Positions 37,847 through 47,073 of a DNA stretch of 64,000 nucleotides are shown piece after piece (positions within the stretch are counted from its first letter, which is position 1; each line of letters opens with the position of its first letter). The position numbers and the translations under genes were made by a program. This DNA is from Winslowiella toletana (lineage in GTDB: Bacteria > Pseudomonadota > Gammaproteobacteria > Enterobacterales > Enterobacteriaceae). Under the pieces are notes generated by a model, which saw only the letters and a list, made by a program, of their open reading frames with translations, ran no database searches and was not told the origin of the DNA. The DNA lies in assembly GCF_017875465.1 (NCBI RefSeq), contig NZ_JAGGMQ010000001.1, positions 2,480,001 through 2,544,000 of the forward strand, in the 5' to 3' direction.

Positions 37847-38941
37847 TCAATGCCTCTCGTGATTTTCGCCAGAGAGATCGCGCTCTAATGCTTCAACCGC
37901 AGCCTTAATAAACGGAAATGCATTGCTGATGACGTAATCGCTCACTTGAGCATCTTCAATCACAATCTGCGTTGCCCTCTCGTAGTTAGGCGCCCAGATT
38001 TTATAACCTGACAACCCCGTATCTTTTAACTTTCTCTTGTTATAAATCGAAACGAGCTGGCGGTTTATCGCATTTGCGATATGTACGATTGAAGTATCAG
38101 TACTCACTACCACGTCAGATATTCTTACAGTTTCAATTGCTGTATTGATGGTGCTGTTTTGCATAACATAAGCACCCTGATCAGCAAAAGATTGCACCTT
38201 TTTAGTCTGGCCAATCATGACAACTTTAATTGCGGGATTCAGCGAATGAATAAAAGCAATTAACTCAATTATCTGTCCGGCGGAGAAATCTTTATCTTCC
38301 GCACCAGAGAATGGATTAATTGCAATAATAATATCACTGTTGCTGTAGTCTAAGTTATGCTCAATTCTGTTGCGTTCGTCATGGCTGGTGCCGAGGCGAT
38401 AGGGAATAATATCCGCATCGACATTAAACAAACGTAATATTTTCTTATGACGCTCAGTGATGTGCTGCTCTTCATTGAGATACTCAATGGGAATGTTGTA
38501 GATATTAAGGCCGTTCTTGTTGAAACCAACATGGTGGCGTGCTTTCAGACGCCACGCCAGTTTAAGGCGTTCGAAATCATGCACGTCGTCAACGTCAATA
38601 ACTACATCAAATTTCTCAGCCCGCAACTCATTCAGAGACATTCTTTTTTTATAAAGAATAACCTTGTCGAGGTATGGACAGTTTCTCAACATTTCGCAGC
38701 ATAAAGGCCCGGTGAGAACAGAAACGTGATACCCCCGTTCCGCCAGAAGATGAGCAGTACCAGTAGAAACAACCATATCACCAATTTTATCGTCCAGGCG
38801 CAGTAACAGCACTTTGCGCACGGCTAATGGATCAAATGTCCGTTCAAAACGTTGTGTTTTTAAAAAAGAAATTAATGCAGATTTCTTAATTTCCCTTAGA
38901 AAATTATTTTTGGTTCTGTTTATCTTGCGCAGGAAACTCAT
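37847..38941 (-). CDS. GT9 heptosyltransferase-like protein, accessory
   Basis: A 364-residue family 9 glycosyltransferase: KVLLLRLDDKIGDMVVSTGTAHLLA near 43-67 is the nucleotide-sugar N-terminal pattern, FDVVIDVDDVHD follows near 110 and VVSTDTSIVHIANAINRQLVSIY near 276-298 is the donor block. The first 40 residues are basic and may bind the membrane. Substrate is unknown. It is clearly more AT-rich than its neighbours and has many rare-type codons (AAA/AAT/ATA rich), suggesting transfer. It sits between cpxP and fieF, adjacent genes in E. coli, and is oriented against cpxP. A TATAAT box lies about 10 bp before the start, with no good -35. Confidence 0.8.
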   Translation of the reverse strand: MSFLRKINRTKNNFLREIKKSALISFLKTQRFERTFDPLAVRKVLLLRLDDKIGDMVVSTGTAHLLAERGYHVSVLTGPLCCEMLRNCPYLDKVILYKKRMSLNELRAEKFDVVIDVDDVHDFERLKLAWRLKARHHVGFNKNGLNIYNIPIEYLNEEQHITERHKKILRLFNVDADIIPYRLGTSHDERNRIEHNLDYSNSDIIIAINPFSGAEDKDFSAGQIIELIAFIHSLNPAIKVVMIGQTKKVQSFADQGAYVMQNSTINTAIETVRISDVVVSTDTSIVHIANAINRQLVSIYNKRKLKDTGLSGYKIWAPNYERATQIVIEDAQVSDYVISNAFPFIKAAVEALERDLSGENHERH

Positions 38942-39569
38942 AAAACACCCATTATAACTGTCTTACTTCGCTAATGGCTGCATGCGTAGGCCGTTCATTC
39001 GGCAGAGTAAACGGCATAACATCTAACCGGGCTACTTTTTTTTGTGATCGTGTAACAGAGTACCTTCTTTTTGATAATAATTAAACTTGCATATGATTGT
39101 TGATGTAACACTTTTTAGGCTATCTATATGCAACTCTTCACGGCAGTTCTGCTGATGACACAGAACTCACTATGAGTGGGTCTATGCTTATGTCTGCCTC
39201 GATAGCAACTGAAGGCGCGCATTGAGATAATGAGTAATCCGCATCAACCGATATGGAAGTAAGCACTTCATTTTGCGGATGAACGTTAACAACTACCTGC
39301 ATTGAAGGTTTATAACGGGCTTCAGGCCGTAAGGCTGACGCCGACGAGTGGTAGTGAGTCTGAGCGTAAAAAGTAGCGCTGCTGCTGGGCATGGCTATGA
39401 AACATGTTTAAAAAGCCCGCCGATATTTCATCACCCGGCGCTTTTATTAGTGAATCAGAAAGAAAACGCGCCACGCGGAAAACATTCCTCAGGCGTATGC
39501 CCTGCATTTCCCCCTTTTAAGAGGAAGAGGGGAGAATGCGGCTTTTTTGCTTTTTTCACGCCCGAATCA
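38942..39569. other. 628-bp gap without a recognised gene
   Basis: AT-rich near the GT9 gene, more balanced toward the GGDEF gene. It contains a perfect seven-base stem (AGTTCTG at 39145-39151 and CAGAACT at 39161-39167). Short open frames exist on both strands, e.g. an 84-codon minus-strand frame at 39138-39392. They lack ribosome sites and family features, so I do not call them genes. Confidence 0.6.
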
Positions 39570-40688
39570 CTAAGCCTCTGCCCCTGGCTCCTGGAAACTG
39601 TGCAAACTGATGTGGCCGTCAGACATCCTGAAGCCGTTTTTGCCGGCGCGTTTGGTCTCATACAGCGCGTGATCGGCGTGGCGCAACCATTCCGACGCTG
39701 ATGTCGCCACTTTTGCTGATGCGATACCAATACTGACGGTGCAGCGATAGACTTCATCGCAGGGAAGGCGGATTTTCTCTATTCTCTCAAGCATCTTTGC
39801 GGCCAGCTGGAAAGCATTATGCTCATCACTGTGATGGATTATTACCGCCAGCTCATCGCCGCCAAATCTTGCCGGCACATCTTTTGCGCTGATGACATCG
39901 CGCAACGCCTCAGAGACTTCAGCCAGCAAAAAATCACCAACCTCATGACCGTAGCTATCATTTACCTGCTTAAAATTATCAACATCCAGCAGCATCAGGT
40001 ATGCCGTATGGGTGCCCCGCTGCGATTGCAGCCAGGCGCTGGCCAGCCGCTGTTCGAACAGGCGGCGGTTCGGAATATGCAGACGGGGATCCAGTAATGC
40101 TACTCGCTCAAACTCCCGGCTTTTATCACGCAGCCGCACGGTCAGCTGGCGTGAGAGGATACTTAGCGCCACCAGGTAAACGGTGGCCAGCGGCAGCGTA
40201 AGCCAGACGGTCTTCGCGCTGAAATTTAAACGGATCGGGCATCCTGTAGCGGACCAGACGATAATAAACGTCAGGCAGAAAGCGAACAGCGCAGGCCTCA
40301 GCTGCTTCCATCCGCCCGCGGCGTATCGGTCAGAAATTTGAATCGCCAGAATGACGCAAGAGGGGATGGGGCTGATGCCCATTAACGCCACCCACATCCC
40401 ACCCCACAAAGCATCGATGGTCAGGCTGCGTTGTTCGACCTTGACCAGATCTTTCGAGCGGGTGCTTAGCAGATAAGCGGCGGCGGGCCACAGAAAAGCA
40501 TTTAATCCCAGCATGACTAATGTGATTTTCCCGGCACCGTTTTCCAGCAGCACTGACATTATCGGAAAAAAGCACAAAAATGTTCCCAGCTGACGCATCA
40601 GAAACATGCGACGAACAAAGCGCAAGCTGCGGATCTTTAAATATTCGTCATCATTGGGAAGCAAGATCATAACACCAGCCGGCGGCAT
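39570..40688 (-). CDS. Membrane-bound diguanylate cyclase (MASE2-like + GGDEF)
   Basis: Likely makes the second messenger cyclic di-GMP. The N-terminal ~190 residues hold about six hydrophobic segments resembling a MASE2-type sensor. A short linker with RLRDKSREFERVALLDP leads into a GGDEF domain. The signature reads GGDEL (in RFGGDELAV), a variant compatible with catalysis. The product-inhibition I-site (RxxD nine residues upstream) reads SAKD, so feedback binding is probably missing. The start is uncertain: ATG at 40688 or 40670, or TTG at 40706; none has a strong ribosome site. It is absent from this place in E. coli. The call as a GGDEF protein is firm. Confidence 0.87.
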   Translation of the reverse strand: MPPAGVMILLPNDDEYLKIRSLRFVRRMFLMRQLGTFLCFFPIMSVLLENGAGKITLVMLGLNAFLWPAAAYLLSTRSKDLVKVEQRSLTIDALWGGMWVALMGISPIPSCVILAIQISDRYAAGGWKQLRPALFAFCLTFIIVWSATGCPIRLNFSAKTVWLTLPLATVYLVALSILSRQLTVRLRDKSREFERVALLDPRLHIPNRRLFEQRLASAWLQSQRGTHTAYLMLLDVDNFKQVNDSYGHEVGDFLLAEVSEALRDVISAKDVPARFGGDELAVIIHHSDEHNAFQLAAKMLERIEKIRLPCDEVYRCTVSIGIASAKVATSASEWLRHADHALYETKRAGKNGFRMSDGHISLHSFQEPGAEA

Positions 40689-40915
40689 ACGTTGAATAAG
40701 GGTCAATTTAGCAAAAATCCGCAGAGGAATGGCACTATTTAACGGGCGTGCAGCGAATATGTTGCTTTTCTGACTTAAGATGTTTTGTCAGCCTGCATAT
40801 CCGGCAGAAAAACGTATCTGATCGCCTGGGCTGGCTGATAGTGTGATAAACACGCCGGGGCTTTTTTCCCCTTAATTTCAGTATACTGACACGCCAATAT
40901 CCTGCGGAGTGCGGC

Positions 40916-41818
40916 ATGAATCCTCAATATGCACGTCTGGTTAATGCAGCAGCGGTTGCGGCAACGGTTCTGGCTTCGCTACTGCTCATTATCAAAATAT
41001 TTGCCTGGTGGTATACCGGCTCGGTTAGCGTGCTGGCAGCGCTGGTCGATTCACTGGTCGATATCGCCGCCTCGCTGACCAATCTGCTGGTGGTGCGTTA
41101 CTCACTGCAACCGGCTGATGCTGAACATACGTTTGGCCATGGTAAAGCGGAGTCGCTGGCGGCGCTGGCGCAAAGCATGTTTATCTCTGGTTCAGCACTG
41201 TTTCTGTTTCTTACCGGCATTCAGCACCTTGCACAGCCGGCAACCCTGCATGCGCCACTGGTGGGGATAATTGTGACGGTGATTGCGCTGTTCTCCACGC
41301 TGGGGCTGGTGGCTTTTCAACGTTGGGTGGTGCGCAAAACCCGCAGCCAGGCGATTCGTGCTGATATGCTGCACTATCAATCCGATGTGGTAATGAATGG
41401 CGCAATTTTGATCGCACTGGCGTTAAGCTGGTATGGTTTCTCACGCGCCGATGCGCTGTTTGCGCTGGGTATCGGGGTATGGATCCTCTATAGCGCGCTG
41501 CGTATGGGTTACGAAGCGGTACAATCTTTACTGGATCGTGCTTTACCCGACGATGAACGTAATGAGATTATTGATATTGTCTCTTCGTGGCCTGGGGTCA
41601 GTGGCGCCCATGAGTTACGCACGCGCCAGTCGGGTCCGACGCGCTTTATCCAGCTCCATCTGGAGATGGATGACCATCTGCCGCTGGTGCAGGCACATCT
41701 GGTGGCCGAGCAGGTTGAACAGGCATTGCTGCGGCGGTTTCCCGGAGCAGATATTATTATTCACCAGGATCCCTGTTCGGTGGTTCCGGCTGAGCGGCAG
41801 GGGTTTTTCGAGTTATAA
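40916..41818 (+). CDS. fieF: Ferrous iron/zinc cation efflux pump FieF
   Basis: An inner-membrane cation diffusion facilitator that exports Fe2+ and Zn2+ by proton antiport. The 300-residue protein has six membrane helices and a cytoplasmic C-terminal domain. The metal site residues are all present at the E. coli positions: Asp45 and Asp49 ([11 protein letters not shown]), His153 and Asp157 (MLHYQSDVV). The C-terminal domain carries HLEMDD and IIIHQDP. A GCGGAGTGCGGC ribosome region precedes the ATG. It is followed by pfkA. Confidence 0.96.
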   Translation: MNPQYARLVNAAAVAATVLASLLLIIKIFAWWYTGSVSVLAALVDSLVDIAASLTNLLVVRYSLQPADAEHTFGHGKAESLAALAQSMFISGSALFLFLTGIQHLAQPATLHAPLVGIIVTVIALFSTLGLVAFQRWVVRKTRSQAIRADMLHYQSDVVMNGAILIALALSWYGFSRADALFALGIGVWILYSALRMGYEAVQSLLDRALPDDERNEIIDIVSSWPGVSGAHELRTRQSGPTRFIQLHLEMDDHLPLVQAHLVAEQVEQALLRRFPGADIIIHQDPCSVVPAERQGFFEL

Positions 41819-42034
41819 CCTAAGGTTATTAAGCAGATAGCGGATGAATAGTTCAAAGCGAGAGGCTAAGCAGATATTTTTGCCGAAACTTGTCTGACCT
41901 GAATCAATTCAGCCAGAAGTGTTTGATATACTATGTGTCATTATCAGGCGATAAGCTCGCTATCTGTTTTTACGCGCCGTGGCCTTCCGGCGTACTGAAT
42001 TCATCACTTTGCATCAACAAGTTCAGAGGTTGTC

Positions 42035-42997
42035 ATGATCAAAAAAATCGGTGTACTGACAAGTGGCGGTGACGCTCCGGGAATGAACGCAGCTATTCGT
42101 GGGGTCGTTCGCGCGGCACTGAGTGAAGGTCTGGAAGTTTTTGGTATTTATGATGGCTATCTGGGCTTGTATGAAGATCGCATGACCAATCTCGATCGCT
42201 ATAGCGTGTCCGATATGATTAACCGTGGCGGCACTTTCCTCGGCTCCGCGCGTTTTCCGGAGTTCCGCAATGATGAAGTGCGTATGGTCGCGATTGATAA
42301 TATGAAAAAGCGTGGCATTGATGCGCTGGTGGTGATTGGCGGCGATGGCTCCTATATGGGCGCCAAACGTCTGACCGAGATGGGTTTCCCCTGCATCGGC
42401 CTGCCAGGCACCATTGATAACGACGTTGCCGGTACTGACTACACCATCGGCTATTTCACCGCGCTGGAAACGGTAGTTGAAGCAATTGACCGTCTGCGCG
42501 ATACCTCTTCCTCGCACCAGCGTATTTCGATTGTAGAGGTGATGGGCCGTTACTGTGGCGATTTGACGCTGGCGGCAGCGATTGCTGGCGGCTGTGAGTT
42601 TATCGTGCTGCCGGAAATCCCTTACACCCGTGAAGAGCTGGTGGAGGAGATCAAAGCGGGCATCGCCAAAGGTAAAAAGCATGCGATCGTGGCGATCACT
42701 GAGCATATCTGTGATATCGATGATCTGGCGAAGTTTATTGAAGCAGAAACTAAACGTGAAACTCGCGCCACGGTGCTGGGCCATATTCAGCGTGGCGGTG
42801 CGCCGGTAGCCTACGACCGTATTCTGGCCTCACGTATGGGCGCTTACTCTATCGAACTGCTGTTGCAGGGCTATGGCGGACGTTGTGTCGGTATTCAGAA
42901 TGAGAAGATGGTGCATCATGACATTATTGATGCCATTGAAAATATGAAGCGTCCGTTTAAAGGCGACTGGCTGGATACGGCGAAAAAACTCTACTGA
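42035..42997 (+). CDS. pfkA: 6-phosphofructokinase 1
   Basis: The committed step of glycolysis: phosphorylates fructose 6-phosphate with ATP. The 320-residue tetramer has the ATP site [18 protein letters not shown] at 6-23, [11 protein letters not shown] near 101-111, the catalytic Asp in [16 protein letters not shown] near 125-140 and the effector-site [14 protein letters not shown] near 249. PfkA is allosterically activated by ADP and inhibited by phosphoenolpyruvate. It lies between fieF and sbp as in E. coli and has its own terminator. Confidence 0.97.
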   Translation: MIKKIGVLTSGGDAPGMNAAIRGVVRAALSEGLEVFGIYDGYLGLYEDRMTNLDRYSVSDMINRGGTFLGSARFPEFRNDEVRMVAIDNMKKRGIDALVVIGGDGSYMGAKRLTEMGFPCIGLPGTIDNDVAGTDYTIGYFTALETVVEAIDRLRDTSSSHQRISIVEVMGRYCGDLTLAAAIAGGCEFIVLPEIPYTREELVEEIKAGIAKGKKHAIVAITEHICDIDDLAKFIEAETKRETRATVLGHIQRGGAPVAYDRILASRMGAYSIELLLQGYGGRCVGIQNEKMVHHDIIDAIENMKRPFKGDWLDTAKKLY

Positions 42998-43012
42998 TTG
43001 CGTTTCAGACAG

Positions 43013-43040
43013 AGGCGCTGCAGGTTCAGCGCCTTTGTTA
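43013..43040 (+). terminator. pfkA terminator
   Basis: AGGCGCTG and CAGCGCCT pair around CAGGTT, followed by TTGTT, 16 bp after the pfkA stop. Confidence 0.85.
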
Positions 43041-43145
43041 TGCAAAGATATATTCCATTAAGATATAAAGGTTACTTTTTAATTCTTTAAATCACCGATA
43101 ACTTTGTGTCACGCTTCTCGCATAACAACATTGGGAGTGTGTGCG

Positions 43146-44135
43146 ATGAATAAGTGGAGTGTGGGTTTTACCCTGTTACTGGCTTCAACCAGCGTGCTGG
43201 CAAAAGATATTCAGCTGCTGAATGTGTCTTACGATCCAACGCGTGAATTATACGAGCAGTACAACAAAGCTTTCAGCGCACATTACAAGCAGGAAACCGG
43301 TGACAATGTGGTTATCCGCCAGTCACACGGTGGTTCAGGCAAGCAGGCGACCTCAGTGATTAACGGCATTAAAGCCGATGTGGTCACGCTGGCGCTGGCT
43401 TCGGATGTTGATGCCATTGCCGAACGTGGCCGCATTGATAAAAACTGGATCAAACGTCTGCCAGACAACTCCGCACCTTATACCTCCACCATCGTATTCC
43501 TGGTTCGCAAAGGCAATCCTAAGCAAATCCATGACTGGCCAGATTTGATTAAGCCAGGTGTCGCGGTGATTACGCCAAATCCGAAAACGTCGGGCGGTGC
43601 ACGCTGGAACTATCTGGCGGCGTGGGGCTATGCACTGGACAAGAACCATGGCGATCAGGCGAAAGCACAGGCGTTTGTCAAAGATCTGTTTAAGAATGTC
43701 GAAGTACAGGATTCCGGTGCGCGTGGCGCCACTAACACCTTTGTTGAGCGTGGCATCGGCGACGTGCTGATTGCATGGGAAAACGAAGCTTACCTGGCGG
43801 TAAATAAGCTGGGCAAAGATAAGTTTGAGATTGTCACCCCAAGCGAATCGATTCTGGCGGAGCCAACGGTTTCTGTCGTCGATAAAGTGGTCGACGAGCG
43901 CGAGTCGCGTAAAGTGGCCGATGAGTACCTGAAGTATCTCTACTCGCCAGAAGGTCAGGAGATCGCGGCGCAGAACTACTATCGCCCGCGTGATGCTACG
44001 GTAGCGAAGAAATATGCCAGTACTTTCCAGCCGGTCAATCTGTTTACCATTGATGGTAAATTTGGCGGCTGGACCGCTGCACAGAAGACCCACTTTTCCG
44101 AAGGCGGTAGTTACGATCAGATTATGAAGCGTTAA
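43146..44135 (+). CDS. sbp: Periplasmic sulfate-binding protein
   Basis: Captures sulfate for the CysTWA ABC importer. The 329-residue precursor has a signal peptide ending TSVLA (about residue 19) before [21 protein letters not shown], the standard Sbp start. [25 protein letters not shown] follows near 60-84, and the C-terminal half has [15 protein letters not shown] and [28 protein letters not shown] at 43146 is used; an upstream start at 43104 would bury the signal. In E. coli sbp is activated by CysB; I did not find a definable CysB site. A hairpin follows at 44147. Confidence 0.96.
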   Translation: MNKWSVGFTLLLASTSVLAKDIQLLNVSYDPTRELYEQYNKAFSAHYKQETGDNVVIRQSHGGSGKQATSVINGIKADVVTLALASDVDAIAERGRIDKNWIKRLPDNSAPYTSTIVFLVRKGNPKQIHDWPDLIKPGVAVITPNPKTSGGARWNYLAAWGYALDKNHGDQAKAQAFVKDLFKNVEVQDSGARGATNTFVERGIGDVLIAWENEAYLAVNKLGKDKFEIVTPSESILAEPTVSVVDKVVDERESRKVADEYLKYLYSPEGQEIAAQNYYRPRDATVAKKYASTFQPVNLFTIDGKFGGWTAAQKTHFSEGGSYDQIMKR

Positions 44136-44146
44136 TTAGCCACCGG

Positions 44147-44171
44147 GCAGGCGGTATTGATTGCCGCCTGC
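44147..44171 (+). terminator. Hairpin downstream of sbp
   Basis: GCAGGCGG and CCGCCTGC pair around a nine-base loop, 11 bp after the sbp stop. No T-run follows, so it may act as a 3'-end stabiliser or weak terminator. Confidence 0.5.
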
Positions 44172-44252
44172 TGCTGTCACTATGCAATGCGTGACTTTTA
44201 TCGGCACTTCGGCGACTATTTTTCCGGGTGAAAAGATTAAAAGGTGACGCTG

Positions 44253-45017
44253 ATGCACGGAAGAAATCGCGCGGCTACGGTGATCGCGCTGATCATTGCA
44301 CTACTGGTGGCAGGTCTGGCGATCGCGGCGCTAAGTTTTCAAAAAAATGCTGATGCGCTGTGGCAAATCGTCAGTGAGAAATGTGTACCAGGCCAGCAAC
44401 AACATGGCAATCCCGCGCCTTGCGAGAATGTTGATATGGCTCAGGGCTATGTCACCATGAAGGATCGCAACGGGCCGCTGCAATATTTACTGATGCCGGT
44501 CGCCAGAATCAGCGGTATCGAAAACCCACTGCTGCTTAACTCGCGAACACCCAACTTCTTTTTTCAATCCTGGCGGGAACGTCACTTAATGGCCGACAAG
44601 CGCGGCGCACCGGTTGCCGATAATGCAATTTCGCTGGCGATTAATTCGCAGTATGGCCGTACGCAGAATCAGCTGCATATTCATATCTCTTGTCTGCGGC
44701 CGGATGTGCGTCAGCAGCTCAATCAGCTGGCGCCGTCATTAAGTCAGCACTGGCAATCTGCCACCCTGTTAAACCACCCTTATCTGCTCAGAGCGTTGAC
44801 GGTTGAACAACTGGCGCAGCAGAGCGCGTTTATCCGTCTGGCGGATGAAGTGCCGGATGCGCATGCAGCAATGGGAAAATATGGTCTGGCGCTGGCAGCA
44901 TTGCCGGATGGCCGTCTGGTGCTGATGGCGATTGAGCGTAACTGGCTGAAGTTAAATCGTGGTTCGGCAGAAGAGGTGCAGGATCATAACTGTAAGATCC
45001 TCGATAAAGCGGCATAA
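44253..45017 (+). CDS. cdh: CDP-diacylglycerol diphosphatase
   Basis: Hydrolyses CDP-diacylglycerol to CMP and phosphatidate. The 254-residue protein has an N-terminal membrane anchor (about residues 8-30) and a HIT-like core with the motif NQLHIHISCLRPDVRQQL near 143-160, where the two His of H-x-H-x are catalytic. GYVTMKDRNGPLQYLLMP near 66 is also family-typical. ATG at 44253 is chosen because AAGG at 44241-44244 fits it; a GTG at 44244 is in frame. It converges on tpiA. Confidence 0.93.
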   Translation: MHGRNRAATVIALIIALLVAGLAIAALSFQKNADALWQIVSEKCVPGQQQHGNPAPCENVDMAQGYVTMKDRNGPLQYLLMPVARISGIENPLLLNSRTPNFFFQSWRERHLMADKRGAPVADNAISLAINSQYGRTQNQLHIHISCLRPDVRQQLNQLAPSLSQHWQSATLLNHPYLLRALTVEQLAQQSAFIRLADEVPDAHAAMGKYGLALAALPDGRLVLMAIERNWLKLNRGSAEEVQDHNCKILDKAA

Positions 45018-45020
45018 ATA

Positions 45021-45047
45021 ACGGGGACGACGATAGCGCCGCCCCGT
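45021..45047. terminator. Hairpin between converging cdh and tpiA
   Basis: ACGGGG (45021-45026) and CCCCGT (45042-45047) pair, with further partial pairing of the CG-rich interior. It is a degenerate relative of the GGGCGGCG/CGCCGCCC intergenic repeats and lies between the two stops. Confidence 0.5.
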
Positions 45048-45052
45048 GGGGG

Positions 45053-45817
45053 TTATTTCTTCGCTGCGGCAGCGGCTTTCACGATGACCGCAAAGGCGTC
45101 TGCTTTCAGAGAAGCACCACCGACCAGCGCGCCGTCGATATCAGGCTGGGTAAACAGTTCTGCTGCGTTTTTATCGTTAACAGAACCGCCGTACTGAATG
45201 ATCACCTGGTTAGCAATAGCGGCATCTTTCTTCGCGATATGGTCGCGAATAAATTTGTGTACTGCCTGAGCCTGCGCCGGGGTGGCGGATTTGCCGGTGC
45301 CGATCGCCCATACTGGCTCGTAAGCCACTACCACACCTTCGAACGCCGCTGCGCCCTGCGTTTCCAGCACTGCATCAAGCTGGCGTGCGCATACTTCTTC
45401 AGTCTGGCCCGCTTCGTTCTCTGCTTCGGTTTCACCGATGCACAATACCGGAACCAGACCTGCGGCTTTCACCACGGCAAATTTCTTCGCGATAAACTCA
45501 TCGCTCTCTTTATGGTAAGTACGACGCTCAGAGTGGCCGATAATAATGTATTTCGCGCCGATATCTTTCAGCATATCTGCGGAAACTTCACCGGTGAACG
45601 CGCCAGACAGGTTAACGTCGACGTTCTGTGCGCCCAGAGCAATATAGCTACCAGAAATGGCATGTTTAGCCTGGTCCAGGTACAGCGCCGGTGGTGCGAT
45701 AGCAACGCCGCAACCATCAACGGTGCTCAGCTCTTTACGCAGACCTTCGATCAACTCGTTGACCATATGTTTGTTGCCGTTCAGTTTCCAGTTACCCATC
45801 ACTAATGGATGTCGCAT
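45053..45817 (-). CDS. tpiA: Triosephosphate isomerase
   Basis: Interconverts dihydroxyacetone phosphate and glyceraldehyde 3-phosphate in glycolysis. The 254-residue TIM barrel begins [14 protein letters not shown] with Lys11, has the electrophilic His in [14 protein letters not shown] near 92-105 and the catalytic Glu in [16 protein letters not shown] near 163-178. The second of two adjacent ATGs (45820 and 45817) is used, with GGAGG correctly spaced; a TTG at 45898 would add an unneeded leader. Confidence 0.97.
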   Translation of the reverse strand: MRHPLVMGNWKLNGNKHMVNELIEGLRKELSTVDGCGVAIAPPALYLDQAKHAISGSYIALGAQNVDVNLSGAFTGEVSADMLKDIGAKYIIIGHSERRTYHKESDEFIAKKFAVVKAAGLVPVLCIGETEAENEAGQTEEVCARQLDAVLETQGAAAFEGVVVAYEPVWAIGTGKSATPAQAQAVHKFIRDHIAKKDAAIANQVIIQYGGSVNDKNAAELFTQPDIDGALVGGASLKADAFAVIVKAAAAAKK

Positions 45818-45940
45818 CATATCCTCCACGCTTAACGTGATACTTTGAAGTAGCACTGCCATCAGACAGTGTTGTCTGCCAGACAGTATAGAGATCAAAA
45901 CCGTGAAAGGCTTTGCTTTTCGTCATCTTTGCCTGTGCTG

Positions 45941-46531
45941 TTAAGGGGTTGCCAGCGAGAGTTTTATCGGCTCAATGGCAAAGGTCAGGCCCTTTTCACC
46001 ATTATCCGCCACCACAAAGCGCAGAGCACCCTCCGTCTGGGTAAAATAACGCGATCCTTTACCTTTATTCAGTAAATTATTCATGCGCTTAGTGGCTTCT
46101 TCGGCGGAAATTCCCGGCACAAAAAAGCGCATCATGGCGGTCATATAAGCCAGCGCTTTTTCATGAGCGCTCTTCTCTTCCGCACCCTGAATCGGCAGCC
46201 AGGTAATCTGCAACGTTTTGATTTTTCCGGTGCCGTGTTCCAGCGCGGTGGAAGCATACAGGTTTTCGTTAATTTTACTGGCGGCGCGGGTCAGATTGCT
46301 TTTGTCATCGCGATTATCGATGGCGCGGTATTCACTAATCGGTAACTCAGGATTGGCAAGATTATACTTTTCACGAAACTGCGCGATGGTCATATCGAAA
46401 GTGGGCGCACCCGCCAGCAGGTAGGGGGCGGCAGGCATATGTTCAGCGCGATCCTGCGGCTCGGGATCCGCCCAGGCGGTTTGCCACAGTAAACATCCTA
46501 TTATTAATGCCATGCCACGCGCTTTCTTCAT
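45941..46531 (-). CDS. yiiQ: YiiQ family periplasmic protein (DUF1454)
   Basis: A 196-residue predicted exported protein with a signal peptide (MKKARGMALIIGCLLWQTAWA, cut near residue 21). The mature part contains PTFDMTIAQFREKYNLANP and a C-terminal FAIEPIKLSLATP. The family's function is unknown to me. Length and place between tpiA and yiiR match E. coli yiiQ. The ATG at 46531 is preferred over an upstream frame extension to 46723 because it starts the signal peptide. Confidence 0.88.
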   Translation of the reverse strand: MKKARGMALIIGCLLWQTAWADPEPQDRAEHMPAAPYLLAGAPTFDMTIAQFREKYNLANPELPISEYRAIDNRDDKSNLTRAASKINENLYASTALEHGTGKIKTLQITWLPIQGAEEKSAHEKALAYMTAMMRFFVPGISAEEATKRMNNLLNKGKGSRYFTQTEGALRFVVADNGEKGLTFAIEPIKLSLATP

Positions 46532-46635
46532 TTTGTTGACCCTAACCAGTAAACTCAGCCAACGATTAGAACGGTTTTTACCCGCCAAAGTCAAAAGCTG
46601 CGGCCTTTTATTGATGCTTTTTCCGGGACGGATGC

Positions 46636-47073
46636 ATGACTCTACAACAATGGTGCTTTTCTTACCGCGGTCGTCTGGGACGCCGTGACTTCTGGATCTG
46701 GCAGGCTGTGTGGCTGATCGCAATGGTGCTGCTGTTCAGTCTGGCGGGTAATGGCTGGCTGGATACGCAGATGGCGGCGTTTGGCGTGGTGTGCCTGCTG
46801 TGGCCATCGAGTGCGGTGATGGTGAAGCGTTTGCATGACCGCAATAAAAAAGGTTACTGGGCGCTACTGGTAATTGTGGCGTGGATACTGCTGGCGGGCA
46901 ACTGGGCAGTGCTGGGTGAAAGCTGGCACTGGATATCAGGCCGTTTTATCCCCACGCTGATCTTTATCATGATGCTGCTTGAACTGGGGGTCATTACCGG
47001 CACCGCCGGTGACAACCGCTTCGGCAGTGCCGCGCAGCCGGTAAATTACCTCAGGAAAGCGGATTACCAGTAA
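46636..47073 (+). CDS. yiiR: DUF805 membrane protein YiiR
   Basis: A 145-residue inner-membrane protein with four hydrophobic segments (about 23-37, 45-60, 74-91 and 104-119). The DUF805 start pattern FSYRGRLGRRDFWIWQ and VKRLHDRNKKGYWAL near 63-77 are visible. Function is unknown. It is divergent from yiiQ and its 3' end overlaps the fpr 3' end by 10 bp (47064-47073), so the two converging mRNAs would be complementary there. Confidence 0.88.
   Translation: MTLQQWCFSYRGRLGRRDFWIWQAVWLIAMVLLFSLAGNGWLDTQMAAFGVVCLLWPSSAVMVKRLHDRNKKGYWALLVIVAWILLAGNWAVLGESWHWISGRFIPTLIFIMMLLELGVITGTAGDNRFGSAAQPVNYLRKADYQ

Noticed and set aside
37599..37850. 83-codon minus-strand frame overlapping the end of cpxP
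   Set aside because: It runs through the strong cpxP terminator and overlaps cpxP codons; a chance frame.
39138..39392. 84-codon minus-strand frame in the gap between the GT9 and GGDEF genes
   Set aside because: No ribosome site, no signal or known motif; kept only as a note in the gap description.
40735..40917. 60-codon minus-strand frame between the GGDEF gene and fieF
   Set aside because: No ribosome site, covers the fieF promoter region and lacks protein-like features.
42023..42784. 253-codon minus-strand frame opposite pfkA
   Set aside because: Antisense shadow of a secure glycolytic gene; no features of its own.
43041..43145. CysB site upstream of sbp
   Set aside because: Expected from E. 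coli, but the consensus is too loose to place by eye.
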